This document shows positions 8,916 to 20,275 of a stretch of 64,000 bases of DNA, piece by piece. The stretch is from Arthrobacter sp. UNC362MFTsu5.1 (lineage in GTDB: Bacteria; Actinomycetota; Actinomycetes; Actinomycetales; Micrococcaceae): assembly GCF_000685965.1 (NCBI RefSeq), contig NZ_JMLE01000012.1:87175-151174 (forward strand), read 5' to 3'. A program made the translations under genes and the position numbers. The notes under the pieces are model-generated. The model saw nothing but the letters and a program-made list of their open reading frames with translations, was not told the DNA's origin and searched no databases. Position 1 is the stretch's first letter; every line of letters begins with the position of its first letter.

Positions 8916-8922
8916 TTTGCCC

Positions 8923-10239
8923 ATGACCAGGCCTGTGGTGAGGGCTCCCGTCGCGGGCGTTGCCCGCACGGCACTCGATACCGCATGGGACCGGATCTTC
9001 TTCCTGGTCGGTGGTGTCGCCGCCGCGTGGTTGACCTATCTTCTCCTTGAGCTCAGCTTCCAGTGGGGCTGGGGCCAGCTCTGGTTCACGTTCGTCTTCT
9101 GGGCCATGCTCGCCTACCTCGTCCTGCCCAGGCTCCACTCGATCCTGACCCGCGTCTATGTGCCCGACTACTTCATCGGGCGCGCCCGCACCAGCGACGG
9201 CCTGCTCGGCGATCCGGTGAACGTGGCCCTGCTCGGTTCCGAAGCCCAGCTCCACCACGTGATGCGCCGGGCCGGCTGGACCATAGCGGACGACGTAACC
9301 CTGGCCAGCAGTTGGAGGATCATCACCTCCACCCTCCTGCGCCGCAGCTACCTTGAGGCGCCGGTCAGTCCGCTGTTCCTCTTCGGCCGGCAGCAGGACT
9401 TCGCCTACCAGCAGGAAGTGGACGGAACCCCGGGCAAGCGCCACCACGTCCGCTTCTGGCGGTGCCCGCCCGGCTGGCTGCTTCCCGGCGGCGTGGCTGC
9501 GGACTGGCTGGCCGCGGGCACCTACGACCGCAGCGTCGGCTTCTCGCTGTTCACCCTCCAGATCACGCACAAGATCGACGAACACACGGACGATGAGCGG
9601 GACCACATTGTCGCGTCCATTTCCGCCGCCGAGCCCTCGGCCGACGTCCGGGTGATCCGGGACTTCTCCACCGGCTACCACACCCGCAACGGCGGAGGCG
9701 ATGAAATTGCCACCGACGGCGACCTTCCCATCGTTGACCTGCGGGCAACGCCGGTGCCAGGCGTTGCCGTTCCGCGGCTCCCGAGCGACAGCCGGAACAG
9801 GCGCCCTGCGCCCACCATCATCGGAGCCGCCCTCGTGGCCGGCCGGGCACTCGCCGCGGCGGCACTGGCCCTGTCCGTGCTGCTCTTCCCCGCCGAGCAC
9901 CTGAGCGAGGGCCAATCTCAGCTGGTGCTCTACGCCGGGGTGGCAGTGCTTGTCCTCTCTGCCCTCGCGGAACTGCTGCTGGCCGGGTTCGTGTTCCTGG
10001 GGCGGAACTGGGCCCGCACGCTCGCCATGGCCGTGAGCACCGCCGCGATCGGCCTGCAGGTCATTGACGTTGCTCACGGAGGCCCGGGCATCACGCTGCA
10101 GACCAACCTCCCCGGCCTCACCCTGGACATCCTGCTGATCCTCGCCCTGTCCAGCGAGCGGTCCCGCGTCTACGCCCGCCGCGACCGCAAGGAGCCGAAA
10201 CGGATCGCCGCCCGGCCCGGCGGCCGCGCAGCGATCTGA
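8923..10239 (+). CDS. LssY C-terminal domain membrane protein
   Basis: 438 residues. Two N-terminal membrane segments are followed by an LssY_C-type soluble region (from about residue 85: YVPDYFIGRA, GDPVNVALLGS, PVSPLFLFGRQQD, HHVRFWRCP) and about four C-terminal membrane segments. The domain is named from a Legionella type I secretion locus, but its molecular function is unknown. A GTG at 8881 is in frame; ATG 8923 is preferred because a TATTAT -10 sits 7 nt before it, which would make the gene leaderless. It faces the dehydratase gene tail to tail. Confidence 0.8.
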   Translation: MTRPVVRAPVAGVARTALDTAWDRIFFLVGGVAAAWLTYLLLELSFQWGWGQLWFTFVFWAMLAYLVLPRLHSILTRVYVPDYFIGRARTSDGLLGDPVNVALLGSEAQLHHVMRRAGWTIADDVTLASSWRIITSTLLRRSYLEAPVSPLFLFGRQQDFAYQQEVDGTPGKRHHVRFWRCPPGWLLPGGVAADWLAAGTYDRSVGFSLFTLQITHKIDEHTDDERDHIVASISAAEPSADVRVIRDFSTGYHTRNGGGDEIATDGDLPIVDLRATPVPGVAVPRLPSDSRNRRPAPTIIGAALVAGRALAAAALALSVLLFPAEHLSEGQSQLVLYAGVAVLVLSALAELLLAGFVFLGRNWARTLAMAVSTAAIGLQVIDVAHGGPGITLQTNLPGLTLDILLILALSSERSRVYARRDRKEPKRIAARPGGRAAI

Positions 10240-10250
10240 CCGCCAGGCCG

Positions 10251-11183
10251 TCAGAGCGTGGACGGGTCCGTGTTCGCGCCGCACAGGATCACGGCCACGC
10301 GCTCGCCTTCAGCCGGGACGTAGGCCCCGGAGGTCAGGGCGGCAAACGCCGCCGCCGCGCCATGCTCCACCACAATCCGGTAGTCGGCCCACAGCCGCGA
10401 GCGCGCGGCGACAATCTCGTCGTCGGACACCAGCACGCACGCCACGCCGGTCCGCACCGCGACGTCAAAACCGATCCGGCCGATCCGGCGCGCTCCCAGC
10501 GAGTCCGCGGCAATCCCGGAAACCGCAACATCCACCGGCTCACCTGCCGTCAGCGCGGCGTGCAGGGTGGGGGCGGTTGCGGGTTCCACTCCCACCACCC
10601 TGGCCAGGCCTTCGACGGCGGCTGCAATCCCGGCCATCAGGCCTCCGCCGCCCACGGCCACCAGTACGGTGTCCACTCCGCCCAGCTGTTCCAGCAGCTC
10701 CGAACCGACCGTGCCGGCACCGGCAGCGATTTCCGGCTGGTCGTAGGCGTGGCAGTATACGGCTCCGGTCTCGGCCGCGTAGGCGATGGCGGCGTCGTAG
10801 GCCACGGCATATTCGGCGCCGCGCTGGATCACCGTGGCGCCGGATTCCCGGAGTTTCTTCACCTTCATGGCGGGGGCGGTCTCCGGGACAAACACGGCGG
10901 CGGGCACTCCCGCCTGGGCTGCGGCGTAGGCGTTGGCCAGGCCGGCGTTGCCGCCCGAAGCCACCACAATGCCGACGTCCTCCTTGAGTTCGCCACGCTC
11001 GCGGCAGGCCAGCACGCGGTTGAATGCGCCCCGGGCCTTGAAGGTGCCGGTGTGCTGCATGAACTCGCACTTCAGCCAGACCGTCCCGGGGAAGCTGTCC
11101 GGATCCGCTTCGATTACGGGTGTGCGGCGCACCAGCCCGGCAATCCTGGCGGCGGCTTCGTCGACGTCGGACCGGGTGATCAC
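10251..11183 (-). CDS. threonine/serine dehydratase, PLP-dependent
   Basis: 310 residues, fold-type II PLP enzyme. The Schiff-base lysine is Lys49 in TGTFKARGAFN and the phosphate-binding glycine loop is VGGGGLMAGIAAA. It would deaminate threonine, serine or a related hydroxyamino acid to a 2-oxo acid and ammonia. The short form lacks the C-terminal regulatory ACT-like domains of biosynthetic IlvA, so a catabolic role is likely. The GTG start overlaps the IclR stop (GTGA). Confidence 0.88.
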   Translation of the reverse strand: MITRSDVDEAAARIAGLVRRTPVIEADPDSFPGTVWLKCEFMQHTGTFKARGAFNRVLACRERGELKEDVGIVVASGGNAGLANAYAAAQAGVPAAVFVPETAPAMKVKKLRESGATVIQRGAEYAVAYDAAIAYAAETGAVYCHAYDQPEIAAGAGTVGSELLEQLGGVDTVLVAVGGGGLMAGIAAAVEGLARVVGVEPATAPTLHAALTAGEPVDVAVSGIAADSLGARRIGRIGFDVAVRTGVACVLVSDDEIVAARSRLWADYRIVVEHGAAAAFAALTSGAYVPAEGERVAVILCGANTDPSTL

Positions 11184-11998
11184 CGCACTCCCCCGGCTGC
11201 AGCGCCGGATGGTGCGGTGGTGGTCGGAGCCGTGGCGCGCCCGCCGTAGTCATGGCCGATCTGTTGTGCGGCGTCCTGCAGGAACGGGACCACGGTCTTT
11301 TCGATGGCTTCCGCCGGAGCCCGGTGGGTCTGCAGTGACACGTTGACCGCGGCCACGACCTCGTGGCCGCGCCAGACCGGGACGGCCACCCCGCGCAGGC
11401 CTTCCTCCAGTTCCTGGGAGACCATGGACCAACCCCTGGTCCTGGCTTGTTCCACTTCGGCCTGGAGCTGTTCGAGCGTGCCGATTGAGCGCTCGGTGAA
11501 CCGCTGCAGCTGGACGGAGTCGTAGTAGGTCTTCAGCTCGGTCTCGGACAACGCCCCCAGCAGCACGCGCCCCATGGACGTGGCCCAGGCCGGGAACCTG
11601 GTGCCCACGCTGATGGAGACGCTCAGGAGGCGGGGCGACGGAACGCACGCGACATACACCACGTCGGTGCCGTCGAGGATGCACAGGGACGTTGTCTCGT
11701 TCAGCTCCGCGGCCAGCGACTTCAAGTGCGGCTCGGCGATTCTGGGGAGCGCAAGGTTGGCCAGGAAGGACTGCCCGATGTCCAGCGAGCGGGGGGTCAG
11801 CTCGAAGTGGGACCCCTCGGCGCGAAGATAGCCAAGGTCGGTGAGCGTCATCAGGAACCTCCGGGCCGAGGCCCTGGTCATGTCCGATTTCGCGGCGACC
11901 TGGGACACCGTCAGGCGGGGTTCGTCCGGAGCGAAGGCACGCAGTACGTCGAAGGCCTTCTCCACCGACTTCACGAAGTATGCGGGTTGTTCCGCCAT
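11180..11998 (-). CDS. IclR-family transcriptional regulator, PcaR/PobR-like
   Basis: 272 residues: winged HTH (about 8-68; LTVSQVAAKSDMTRASARRFL) and an IclR effector-binding domain (about 80-250). The sequence style (VEKAFDVLRAF, RASARRFLMTL, DLGYL) is that of the PcaU/PcaR/PobR branch that senses aromatic acids. It is translationally coupled to the dehydratase. PcaR-like operator sequences occur at 13067 and 41611 in this window, so it may act beyond its own operon (inference). Confidence 0.88.
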   Translation of the reverse strand: MAEQPAYFVKSVEKAFDVLRAFAPDEPRLTVSQVAAKSDMTRASARRFLMTLTDLGYLRAEGSHFELTPRSLDIGQSFLANLALPRIAEPHLKSLAAELNETTSLCILDGTDVVYVACVPSPRLLSVSISVGTRFPAWATSMGRVLLGALSETELKTYYDSVQLQRFTERSIGTLEQLQAEVEQARTRGWSMVSQELEEGLRGVAVPVWRGHEVVAAVNVSLQTHRAPAEAIEKTVVPFLQDAAQQIGHDYGGRATAPTTTAPSGAAAGGVR

Positions 11999-12149
11999 GG
12001 AATCGTTTGCCCTTCCTGAAGCTCACATCCGGCGCCCGCAGACGCATGGCCGCAGGCTTGTTTCGATCATATCCGGCCCCTAACCGCCGCACGACCGCGC
12101 AAACAGCAGGGTCCAACCCCCGGCCAGCTCCGTCATTTCCCCGGATCGG

Positions 12150-12986
12150 TCAGCCGTCCGCCCGGATATGCGTCAGTGTCCGGCCCAGGAGCTGTCCGGT
12201 CTCCGGCGCCAGGCCAAGAATGGGGATCATGGCCGCCGCCTGCGCCCGAAGGTGGTCCCACCCGTCGGCGCACGCCAGCCCCTGCGCCTTGGCGCTGGCG
12301 ATGGTTGCGGTGGTGTGGCCCGCGTAGACGAAGTCATAGACAAAGGCATCCGGGGAGAGCCGTGCCTGCCCCCAGGCCGGTTCATCATCAGCGCCCTTGC
12401 CGAGGGGCGTCGCGTTGACGATCAGGGATGCGCCGGGCGCGTGGTCCCGGGATTCGGCCCAGGACACGGCGGTGGCTTTTATGCCCAGGCTGGTGGCAAG
12501 GTCCACCAGCTGCTGCGATGCCCCCGGGTCCTTGTCCGTCACTGTGACCCGGTCAGCCAGCCCCGCGAGTGCCACCAGCGTTGCGCGTGCGGCGCCGCCC
12601 GCCCCGAGCATCAGGGCGTGCCGCTGGTGCCGGCCACCCAGGAGTTCGACGACGGCGGTGATGTCAGTATTGTGCGCATTCAGCCTCCGGCCGTCCCGGA
12701 CCAGGAGGTTGGAGGCTCCGCTGAGCCGGACCGGTTCGGTGACGGAGTCAGCAGTTCCGGCGGCCCACTGCTTGTGGGGCATCGTCACATTGGCGGCCAC
12801 GACGTCGGCCTCCAGCATCGCGGCACGGACGCCGGACATGTCCTGTCCGGCAGGCACGTCCCATGCCTCGTACGTCCAGCTGCTCCCGAGCTCCTCGAAG
12901 ACCGGGCCCCACAGCCCGGGCGACATGGCGCTTGAAGCAGCCGAGCCGATAAGGAACAAACGGTGTGCGGGCGTTCGGTTCTCCAT
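12150..12986 (-). CDS. shikimate dehydrogenase family protein
   Basis: 278 residues, AroE/YdiB fold. The catalytic Lys72 is in NVTMPHKQ and Asp108 in NAHNTD, and the NAD(P) motif is LGAGGAARATLV. It interconverts shikimate (or quinate) and the 3-dehydro form. It is divergent from an MHS-family transporter and shares a control region holding a PcaR-like operator, which suggests shikimate/quinate catabolism rather than the biosynthetic pathway. An AGAGGG site precedes the ATG. Confidence 0.88.
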   Translation of the reverse strand: MENRTPAHRLFLIGSAASSAMSPGLWGPVFEELGSSWTYEAWDVPAGQDMSGVRAAMLEADVVAANVTMPHKQWAAGTADSVTEPVRLSGASNLLVRDGRRLNAHNTDITAVVELLGGRHQRHALMLGAGGAARATLVALAGLADRVTVTDKDPGASQQLVDLATSLGIKATAVSWAESRDHAPGASLIVNATPLGKGADDEPAWGQARLSPDAFVYDFVYAGHTTATIASAKAQGLACADGWDHLRAQAAAMIPILGLAPETGQLLGRTLTHIRADG

Positions 12987-13039
12987 AGTGACCCTCTCAT
13001 GTGAAAGACGCAGTCGGGTTGCCCGGTCAGGAAAGTGTT

Positions 13040-13087
13040 GTGAGGCACCTCACTCTGCGGTACTCTATTCCATAATCGCATACCGCA
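13040..13087. promoter_or_regulatory. divergent operator region with PcaR-like 15-mer
   Basis: Three nested elements are seen: a palindrome GTGAGG-CA-CCTCAC (13040-13053), an inverted repeat TGCGGTA...TACCGCA (13056-13062 and 13081-13087), and inside it ATTCCATAATCGCAT (13067-13081). The last matches 12 of 15 positions of the PcaR consensus GTTCGATAATCGCAC as I recall it. It probably controls both shikimate genes. Confidence 0.5.
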
Positions 13088-13152
13088 CAGCTGTTCGGAA
13101 TGCGCACAAATAAGAAATTCAAACAGTCTTTCAACGCGGAGGGACCAGCATC

Positions 13153-14481
13153 ATGACCAACACAGCCACAGGCGCCGGCATCGGAGCCGAGCAGCGCCAG
13201 CTCAAGAGGGCCAAGAAGGCAGCCCTGGCCGCGTTCCTCGGCGGCGCCCTTGAGTACTACGACTTCTTCATCTACGCCACTGCGGCGTCGCTGGTCTTTT
13301 CCAAGATCTTCTTCCCGTCGGGCGACCCCACGGTCGCCCTGATCGCCTCGTTCGCCACCTTCGGCGTGGCGTATGTGGCACGGCCTTTCGGCGCAGTGGT
13401 CTTCGGGCACCTGGGTGACAAGATCGGCCGCAAGAACACCCTGGTGCTGACGCTGGTCCTGATGGGTTCGGCCACGTTCCTCATCGGCGTGCTGCCCGAT
13501 TTCAACACCGCCGGCTACTGGGCTCCCGCCCTGCTGGTTCTCCTGCGCCTCATGCAGGGCCTCTCTGCCGGGGCCGAAACCGCGGGCGCCTCGGCACTGT
13601 CCACCGAGGAAGCCCCCGAAGGACGCCGCGGCTTCTTCGCCAGCTTCGCCATGAGCGGCATCTCCGCCGGCATTGTCCTGGCCTCGCTGGCGTTCCTCCC
13701 CGTGGCGGCCATGAGCGAAGCGGACCGCCTGGCCTGGGGCTGGCGCATCCCGTTCTGGCTCTCGCTGGTGGTGCTGATCGTTGCGTACCTTGTCCGCCGC
13801 TCACTGGAGGAACCAGAGGTCTTCGAGGAAAAGCACGATCACGGCGAACTGGTGAAACTGCCCTTCGCCAAGATGTTCAAGACCCACCCGGCACAGTTCT
13901 TCCAGGTGGCCCTGATGTCCTTTGAAACCGTCACGAACACGTTTATGCAGTCCTTCGGCCTGGCCTACGCCGTTTCCGTGGGCGTGCCGGCCTCCACCAT
14001 GCTCTGGGTCAGCATCACGGGCAACATCATCGCCGTCGTATCCCAGCCGTTCATGGCCTGGCTCTCCGACAGGTACGGCCGCCGCCCGATCTTCATCACC
14101 GGCGTCCTGGGTTCAGGCGTGATGATCTTCGTCTACTTCTCCGTGATTTCCACGGGCAACATCCCCATGATCTTCCTGACCAGCACCCTGATCACCGCAG
14201 GCACCTACGCCATGTCCAACGCCATCTACCCGGCCTGGTTCTCGGAACTGTTCAACGTCAAGGTCCGCTATTCCGGCATGGCCATCGGCCTGCAGGTCGG
14301 CATCCTGTGCGCCGGCTTCACCCCGCTGCTCGGCACCGCCCTCGTCGGCGCAGACAAGGCGAACTGGGGCCCCGCCGCCTGGATCGTGGCCGCCTCCTCG
14401 CTCCTGGCCGTGGCCGGTGCCTACTGGGCCCGCGAGACCAGCAGGACCCCGCTGCGCGAACTGGGAAACTCGGTCCGCTAG
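13153..14481 (+). CDS. MFS transporter, metabolite:H+ symporter (ShiA-like)
   Basis: 442 residues with 12 predicted membrane segments. Early hallmarks of the MHS family are ALEYYDFFIYATAA in helix 1 and the loop GHLGDKIGRKNTL. Relatives carry shikimate, citrate, proline or alpha-ketoglutarate. The divergent shikimate dehydrogenase points to shikimate or quinate uptake (inference). The ribosome binding site GGAGGGA precedes ATG 13153. The gene ends at a 17-bp bidirectional terminator. Confidence 0.88.
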   Translation: MTNTATGAGIGAEQRQLKRAKKAALAAFLGGALEYYDFFIYATAASLVFSKIFFPSGDPTVALIASFATFGVAYVARPFGAVVFGHLGDKIGRKNTLVLTLVLMGSATFLIGVLPDFNTAGYWAPALLVLLRLMQGLSAGAETAGASALSTEEAPEGRRGFFASFAMSGISAGIVLASLAFLPVAAMSEADRLAWGWRIPFWLSLVVLIVAYLVRRSLEEPEVFEEKHDHGELVKLPFAKMFKTHPAQFFQVALMSFETVTNTFMQSFGLAYAVSVGVPASTMLWVSITGNIIAVVSQPFMAWLSDRYGRRPIFITGVLGSGVMIFVYFSVISTGNIPMIFLTSTLITAGTYAMSNAIYPAWFSELFNVKVRYSGMAIGLQVGILCAGFTPLLGTALVGADKANWGPAAWIVAASSLLAVAGAYWARETSRTPLRELGNSVR

Positions 14482-14496
14482 CGGAGGACCGCCAAC

Positions 14497-14535
14497 GGCC
14501 CGCCTCCGGCGCCTTACGGGCGCCGGAGGCGGGCC
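14497..14535. terminator. bidirectional terminator, 17-bp perfect stem
   Basis: Stem 14497-14513 with 14519-14535 and a 5-nt loop. The stop codon of the minus-strand gene (14514-14516) lies in the loop, so the hairpin also covers that gene's last codons. It separates the convergent transporter and amine oxidase operons. Confidence 0.8.
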
Positions 14536-14963
14536 AGCAGCGTCGCGGCGAGCAGCGCCGTCGTAAGTTCCAGGGCAAGGACGGCGAGCAGCCCGCCGGC
14601 GGACGAGCCAGCATCAGCCGGCACCCCGGAGACTCCGTGGCCGTGGGCGTGTGACCCGGCGCCGGACGCTGTCCCCAGCAACAGGTAAGCGTGCAGCGCC
14701 GTCATGGCCAGCGCGCACGCCATGACCTGGCGCAGTGACCCAACCCGGCCCTCGCGCCAGATGTGCACGGCGCACGGCAGGCAGACCCCCACCATGGCCA
14801 GCATCAGCAGGTTCAGCCACAGGCCGTGCTGGTTTCCCATCACGAGCCAGAGGTGCACCAGGCTGGACGCGGCCGTCGCCGCGGCCACGATGCGCACGTG
14901 TGCACCGGGGCGGGGGTGGAGGATGGGGCCGGCGGTCCGGCCCCATCCCCGGAGGGCGGTCAT
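14514..14963 (-). CDS. small integral membrane protein of the amine oxidase operon
   Basis: 149 residues with about four hydrophobic segments (from residue 24: IVAAATAASSLVHLWLV) and a His-containing loop (GSHAHGHGVSG) between helices 3 and 4. The family is not recognised. It begins 9 bp after the copper amine oxidase stop, so it is in the same transcript. The His-rich loop could bind copper and assist the copper enzyme; that is inference from position and composition only. Confidence 0.7.
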   Translation of the reverse strand: MTALRGWGRTAGPILHPRPGAHVRIVAAATAASSLVHLWLVMGNQHGLWLNLLMLAMVGVCLPCAVHIWREGRVGSLRQVMACALAMTALHAYLLLGTASGAGSHAHGHGVSGVPADAGSSAGGLLAVLALELTTALLAATLLARLRRP

Positions 14964-14972
14964 GGCTCCTGC

Positions 14973-16910
14973 CTAGCCGTGGCAGTGTCCGCCGGCGGCG
15001 GGCCCGGCGTTCGGGTTGGCCGGGACGTCCAGCACGGGGCTGCGGTCAAAGAACCCTTCCGGACGCAGCTTGAAGCCGACCGTGTCCACCGGCATGATGG
15101 GCCAGTCCTCGATCCGGGGGAAGTGGGTCAGGCCGAAGGTGTGCCACACCACGATGTCCTGGCCGTCAATCTCGCGGTCCTGGGCGACGTAGGCCGGAAG
15201 GCCCGCTCCCCCGGAGTGCTGGTTCACGAAATCGCCGGTGGGGTACCGCTCGTCCTCCGCGAACCGGGTGACCCACAGGTCCTTGGTGGCGAACGCCGCC
15301 CGGCGGGCAATGGAGGACTCCGGATCGGCCAGGAGCGTGGGCTGGCCCTGGGCATGCAGTTTGTAGCCGACCGGTTCGCCCAGGCGGTTGCGGGACTCCG
15401 GGTTGGAGATGATCCACGTCCGGCCGCTGCGGGCGTCGGCTTCCCGGACGGCTTCGGACTCCCGGCCCAGGACGGTCCGTTTCCGGGAGAAGGCGTTGCC
15501 GCGTTCGTTGCCTTCGCCCATGGGCTGGCGGACCACGTCTTCCTCCTCCACCCGGTTGGTGAAGCCGTCGATCGCCATGTCCAGGCGGGCGCTGAAGAGG
15601 TGCTGGTGGAACGGCGCGCCGAGCCCGGGGGCCAGCTGGGAGATGTTGGCCGAGCCGCCTTCGGGGAACGCGCTGGTGAAGACGACGCCGGTGGCCTTGG
15701 CCTCGAATTCGATGGTGCCGTCGAGGTACAGGTACCAGTAGAAGCCGTAGTCGTAGTTGCCGATGGTGGTGAAGAAGGAGATGACCAGGCGGCGGTTGCG
15801 CCGGGTGTAGTTGATGCCCGTCCAGAGGTCGGAGTGCTTGGCCAGGATGCCCCAGTCCTCCTCATGCATGCAGATGCCGTTACGGATTTCGCGCGGATTG
15901 CCGAACGCGTCGCTGATCACCGGGCTGAGGTAGGTGATCTCCCCGAGGCAGTCGCAGCCCAGTTCGAGCGAGTTGGCGTATTGGCCCACCAGGTATTCGC
16001 CGGTGTCGAAGTAGTTCTGCCAGGACCGGATGGGCGACGGGTCGCCGTAGGGAACCACCATCTCGGCGATGGACGCGCGGTTGATGATGGGCCGCAGACG
16101 GTCGCCGTCCTGGAAGGCCAGGTTGTGCAGCACCACACCCTCGCGGACATCGAAGCCGACGTCCACGCTCCACTTTTCCCACTCCACGTGGTTGCCGCCG
16201 GTGACCGTGAAGCTGGGACCCTCGGGCTGGGTGATGTGGAGCGGCTTCTGGGTGGTGCGGAGCGGGCCGGTGAGCTCGGGATCGGTGTAGTTGCCGTGCT
16301 CGGCGGGAACCGGAACGACGCCGGTATCCAGGACCTGCGTGACTTCCTTGCTGACCACGTCGACGTACGCCACGAGTCCGTCCACGGGATGCGCCCAGGC
16401 GCTGTCTTCGGGAAAGTCCTGCACGAAGGCCAGGCCACGGAGGATGCGGCGGCCTTTCTCCTCCGGGTACTCGAAGACTCCGGCGGACAGCGGGGCAACG
16501 CGGACTTTGCTGACGTCCAGGTTTCGGTCGGCCAGGGCCTTTAGCCACCGCTCATCGGAGGCCAGGAGTTCCTCGACCACCTCGAACTCCTCTTCCAGCA
16601 CGGGCAGTTCGCCGGCGACGGCGGTGTCCAGTTCGACGGCGGAGGTCACCTCGCCGCGGGTGGCGGAGACCGTCACATCGAGGGGACGGCCCCCGGACAC
16701 GTCGTGGATGAACACCCGGAAGCGCCGGTCCTCCGAACCCGGGGTTTCCGGCGGTGCCGGGCGCCGCGCCGGGTCCAGCAGGCCGAGGTAGGCGATCCGC
16801 TTTTCCGTACCGAGGAGTCCTCCGGCACGCAGGATGCCCTGGACTTCGGTGATCTCCCCGCCCGTTGCCAGGCGGTACGGGGCGGCTGTGTCAGTTGGTG
16901 CAAGTGTCAT
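14973..16910 (-). CDS. copper amine oxidase (phenylethylamine/tyramine oxidase, AGAO type)
   Basis: 645 residues. It oxidises primary amines to aldehydes with release of ammonia and hydrogen peroxide. The topaquinone precursor is Tyr386 in GNYDYGF, the catalytic base is Asp302 (YFDTGEY), and the copper ligands are His435, His437 (FHQHLF) and His596 (THFPR). All are at +4 relative to the A. globiformis enzyme (Tyr382, Asp298, His431, His433, His592), so orthology is very likely. A C-terminal GGHCHG tail is present. A TetR gene diverges from it, and a putative operator lies between. Confidence 0.96.
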   Translation of the reverse strand: MTLAPTDTAAPYRLATGGEITEVQGILRAGGLLGTEKRIAYLGLLDPARRPAPPETPGSEDRRFRVFIHDVSGGRPLDVTVSATRGEVTSAVELDTAVAGELPVLEEEFEVVEELLASDERWLKALADRNLDVSKVRVAPLSAGVFEYPEEKGRRILRGLAFVQDFPEDSAWAHPVDGLVAYVDVVSKEVTQVLDTGVVPVPAEHGNYTDPELTGPLRTTQKPLHITQPEGPSFTVTGGNHVEWEKWSVDVGFDVREGVVLHNLAFQDGDRLRPIINRASIAEMVVPYGDPSPIRSWQNYFDTGEYLVGQYANSLELGCDCLGEITYLSPVISDAFGNPREIRNGICMHEEDWGILAKHSDLWTGINYTRRNRRLVISFFTTIGNYDYGFYWYLYLDGTIEFEAKATGVVFTSAFPEGGSANISQLAPGLGAPFHQHLFSARLDMAIDGFTNRVEEEDVVRQPMGEGNERGNAFSRKRTVLGRESEAVREADARSGRTWIISNPESRNRLGEPVGYKLHAQGQPTLLADPESSIARRAAFATKDLWVTRFAEDERYPTGDFVNQHSGGAGLPAYVAQDREIDGQDIVVWHTFGLTHFPRIEDWPIMPVDTVGFKLRPEGFFDRSPVLDVPANPNAGPAAGGHCHG

Positions 16911-16956
16911 GAGCGCTGCCTTTGTCCGGGACCGTGTTGGGGTCGGGATTTTTATT

Positions 16957-16974
16957 TTCTATAGTTGTAGAGAA
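16957..16974. promoter_or_regulatory. imperfect palindrome, candidate TetR operator
   Basis: TTCTATAGTTGTAGAGAA: 7-bp arms (one mismatch) around a 4-nt centre in an AT-rich patch of the 126-bp gap between the amine oxidase and TetR genes. It is the only clear dyad in that gap. Confidence 0.5.
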
Positions 16975-17036
16975 TAAACGGTCCGTAAGATGGATCACAA
17001 GGGTTCGATACAAAAAAGTTCCGGGGGATCACCAGA

Positions 17037-17633
17037 GTGCCAAAGATTGTTGACCATGATGAACGGCGCCTGGAACTGGTGGATGCGACCTGGCGGATCA
17101 TCGCCAGGCTGGGCATCGAAGGCGCCACGATGCGGGAAATCGCCCTCGAGGCCGGCTTTGCCAACGGCGCACTGAAGCCCTACTTCCCCACCAAGGACAC
17201 GCTGCTGACGTTCGCGTTCCGGCACGTCTTCAACAGGACCAACGAGCGCATCCGGGAGGTCACGGCGGGCAAGGCCGGGATTGAAGCACTCCGGGCGTTT
17301 TGCGTGGAGGTGCTGCCGCTGGACGCCGAGCGGGTCAATGAAGCGCGGATTGTGGTCCCGTTCTGGCAGAAGGCCATCAATGACCCGGAAAAAGCCGCCA
17401 TCCACCGCGAGTCCATGGACCAGTGGCACGCCGCGATCCTCGGGCACCTGGCGGAGGCGAGGACGCAAGGGGACGTGGGTGCCGCCGTCGACGATTCAGC
17501 CGTTGCCGGCCACCTGCTGAACATGCTGCTGGGCGCGCAGATAGCAGCCGCCCTCGCCCCGGACAACGAGGCGGACCTGGGCCTGGGCGACCAGCTGGAA
17601 GCATTCCTGACCCTCCTTCGGGCGGGTTCATAA
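17037..17633 (+). CDS. TetR-family transcriptional regulator
   Basis: 198 residues; N-terminal HTH (about 8-55; GIEGATMREIALEAGFANGAL) then an all-helical ligand domain resembling the BetI group. The start is GTG with GGGGG 9 nt upstream. Divergent arrangement with the amine oxidase gene implies that it represses that operon and possibly itself, perhaps responding to an amine or aldehyde (inference). Confidence 0.9.
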   Translation: MPKIVDHDERRLELVDATWRIIARLGIEGATMREIALEAGFANGALKPYFPTKDTLLTFAFRHVFNRTNERIREVTAGKAGIEALRAFCVEVLPLDAERVNEARIVVPFWQKAINDPEKAAIHRESMDQWHAAILGHLAEARTQGDVGAAVDDSAVAGHLLNMLLGAQIAAALAPDNEADLGLGDQLEAFLTLLRAGS

Positions 17634-17634
17634 T

Positions 17635-17662
17635 TCTTTTTTCGACGATGGGCGAAAAAAGA
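17635..17662. promoter_or_regulatory. AT-rich perfect inverted repeat
   Basis: TCTTTTTTCG and CGAAAAAAGA, 8 nt apart, directly after the TetR stop codon. With A and T runs on both arms it could be a terminator or an operator for the AraC gene that starts 100 bp later. Confidence 0.4.
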
Positions 17663-17761
17663 TGACAACGCCCGCCGTGGCCGCTAACCTGAAATGACTG
17701 TGTCGCAGGACACAGCCTGGGGGACCAACTTTCAGATGGCTATCCGGCGTCAGGAACATCC

Positions 17762-18717
17762 ATGTCTGCAACCACAGCCCGCCCGGCGGGCCAGGAACTC
17801 ACCTCCAGCGTGGCCACCTCATTCGACCACTGGCGGCACCTTGTGGCGGAGTCCTTCGTGCCGCTGGCCGCCGACACGGATCAGCCGGACACCTTCCGCG
17901 GCCGGATGCGATCCAGGGTGTTGGACCGGCTGTGCATCGTGGAGGTGTCCGCCTCGGGCCACAATGTCCACCGCACACCGGCCCTGGTGGCCCGGCCCGG
18001 CCAGCGCTATTTCAAACTCAATCTCCAGCTGGAGGGCACCGGACTCCTCATCCAGGACAACCGCGAGGCAGTGCTGCGCCCCGGCGACCTCGCCATTTAC
18101 GACACCAACCGCCCCTACACGCTGGCGTTCGAAGAGCAGGCGCGGGTCATGGTGGTCATGTTCCCGCACGATTCGCTGACCCTGCCCCCGGACTACGTCG
18201 GGCAGCTCGCGGCCGTCCGGCTGGCAGGCGGGCACGGGCTGGCGGGCATCGTAGGCCCCTTCATTGCCCGGCTGGCAGAGAACCTTGAAGCCCTCAGCGG
18301 CCCCAGCGGATCACGGCTGGCCGCCAACGCCCTGGACCTCGTGTCCACCATGCTGCACTCGGAGCTGGACATGGCGCGGGAGAGCATGAAGCCTCAGGTG
18401 CTGCTGGCATCGTCCGTGCGCGAATACATCGAGGCCAACCTCGCCGATCCCCAGCTCTCGCCCGCCAGCATTGCGGCGGCACACTTCATCTCCACCCGGC
18501 ACCTGCACAACATCTTCCACGAATCGGGCGCCACTGTTGCCAGCTGGATCCGGAGCCAGCGGCTGGAGCGCATCCGCCGCGACCTGAGGGATCCGCTGCT
18601 CCACAGCACCTCCGTGGGGGCAGTCGCCGCCCGCTGGGGGTTCCTCGATGCGGCGCATTTCAGCCGCACGTTCCGGGATGCCTACGGCGAATCCCCCAGC
18701 GACTGGCGCCGCGGCGC

Positions 18718-18721
<4 letters not shown>
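17762..18721 (+). CDS. AraC-family regulator, FeaR-like
   Basis: 319 residues: an AraC_binding_2-type N-terminal domain (about 40-200; beta-rich, LNLQLEGTGLLIQDNREAVLRPGDLAIYD) and a C-terminal double HTH (about 218-318; ADPQLSPASIAAAHFISTRHLHNIF, AARWGFLDAAHFSRTFRDAYG). This architecture is that of FeaR, which activates the E. coli tyramine oxidase genes, and an amine oxidase gene is 0.9 kb away. The assignment by name is inferred. AGGAACATCC precedes the ATG. Confidence 0.85.
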
Positions 18722-20143
<1,422 letters not shown>

Positions 20144-20275
20144 TCAACATAGCCAATTGTGACTGCCCGGGCCTCGCATGACCAATCAGCCCTCCACTAA
20201 CCTCCGTATTGTGACATTCAATTTCCATCAAACGAAAATTACAGGCCTGGTTCAGCGTCCGGCCGGGAACTTCTG

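Noticed and set aside
8881..8922. GTG 8881 as the start of the LssY-like gene
   Set aside because: No ribosome site; adds 14 unlikely residues; the -10 element favours ATG 8923.
10235..10255. Small inverted repeat TCTGAC/GTCAGA between convergent genes
   Set aside because: Only 6 bp of pairing in coding ends; too weak to call a terminator.
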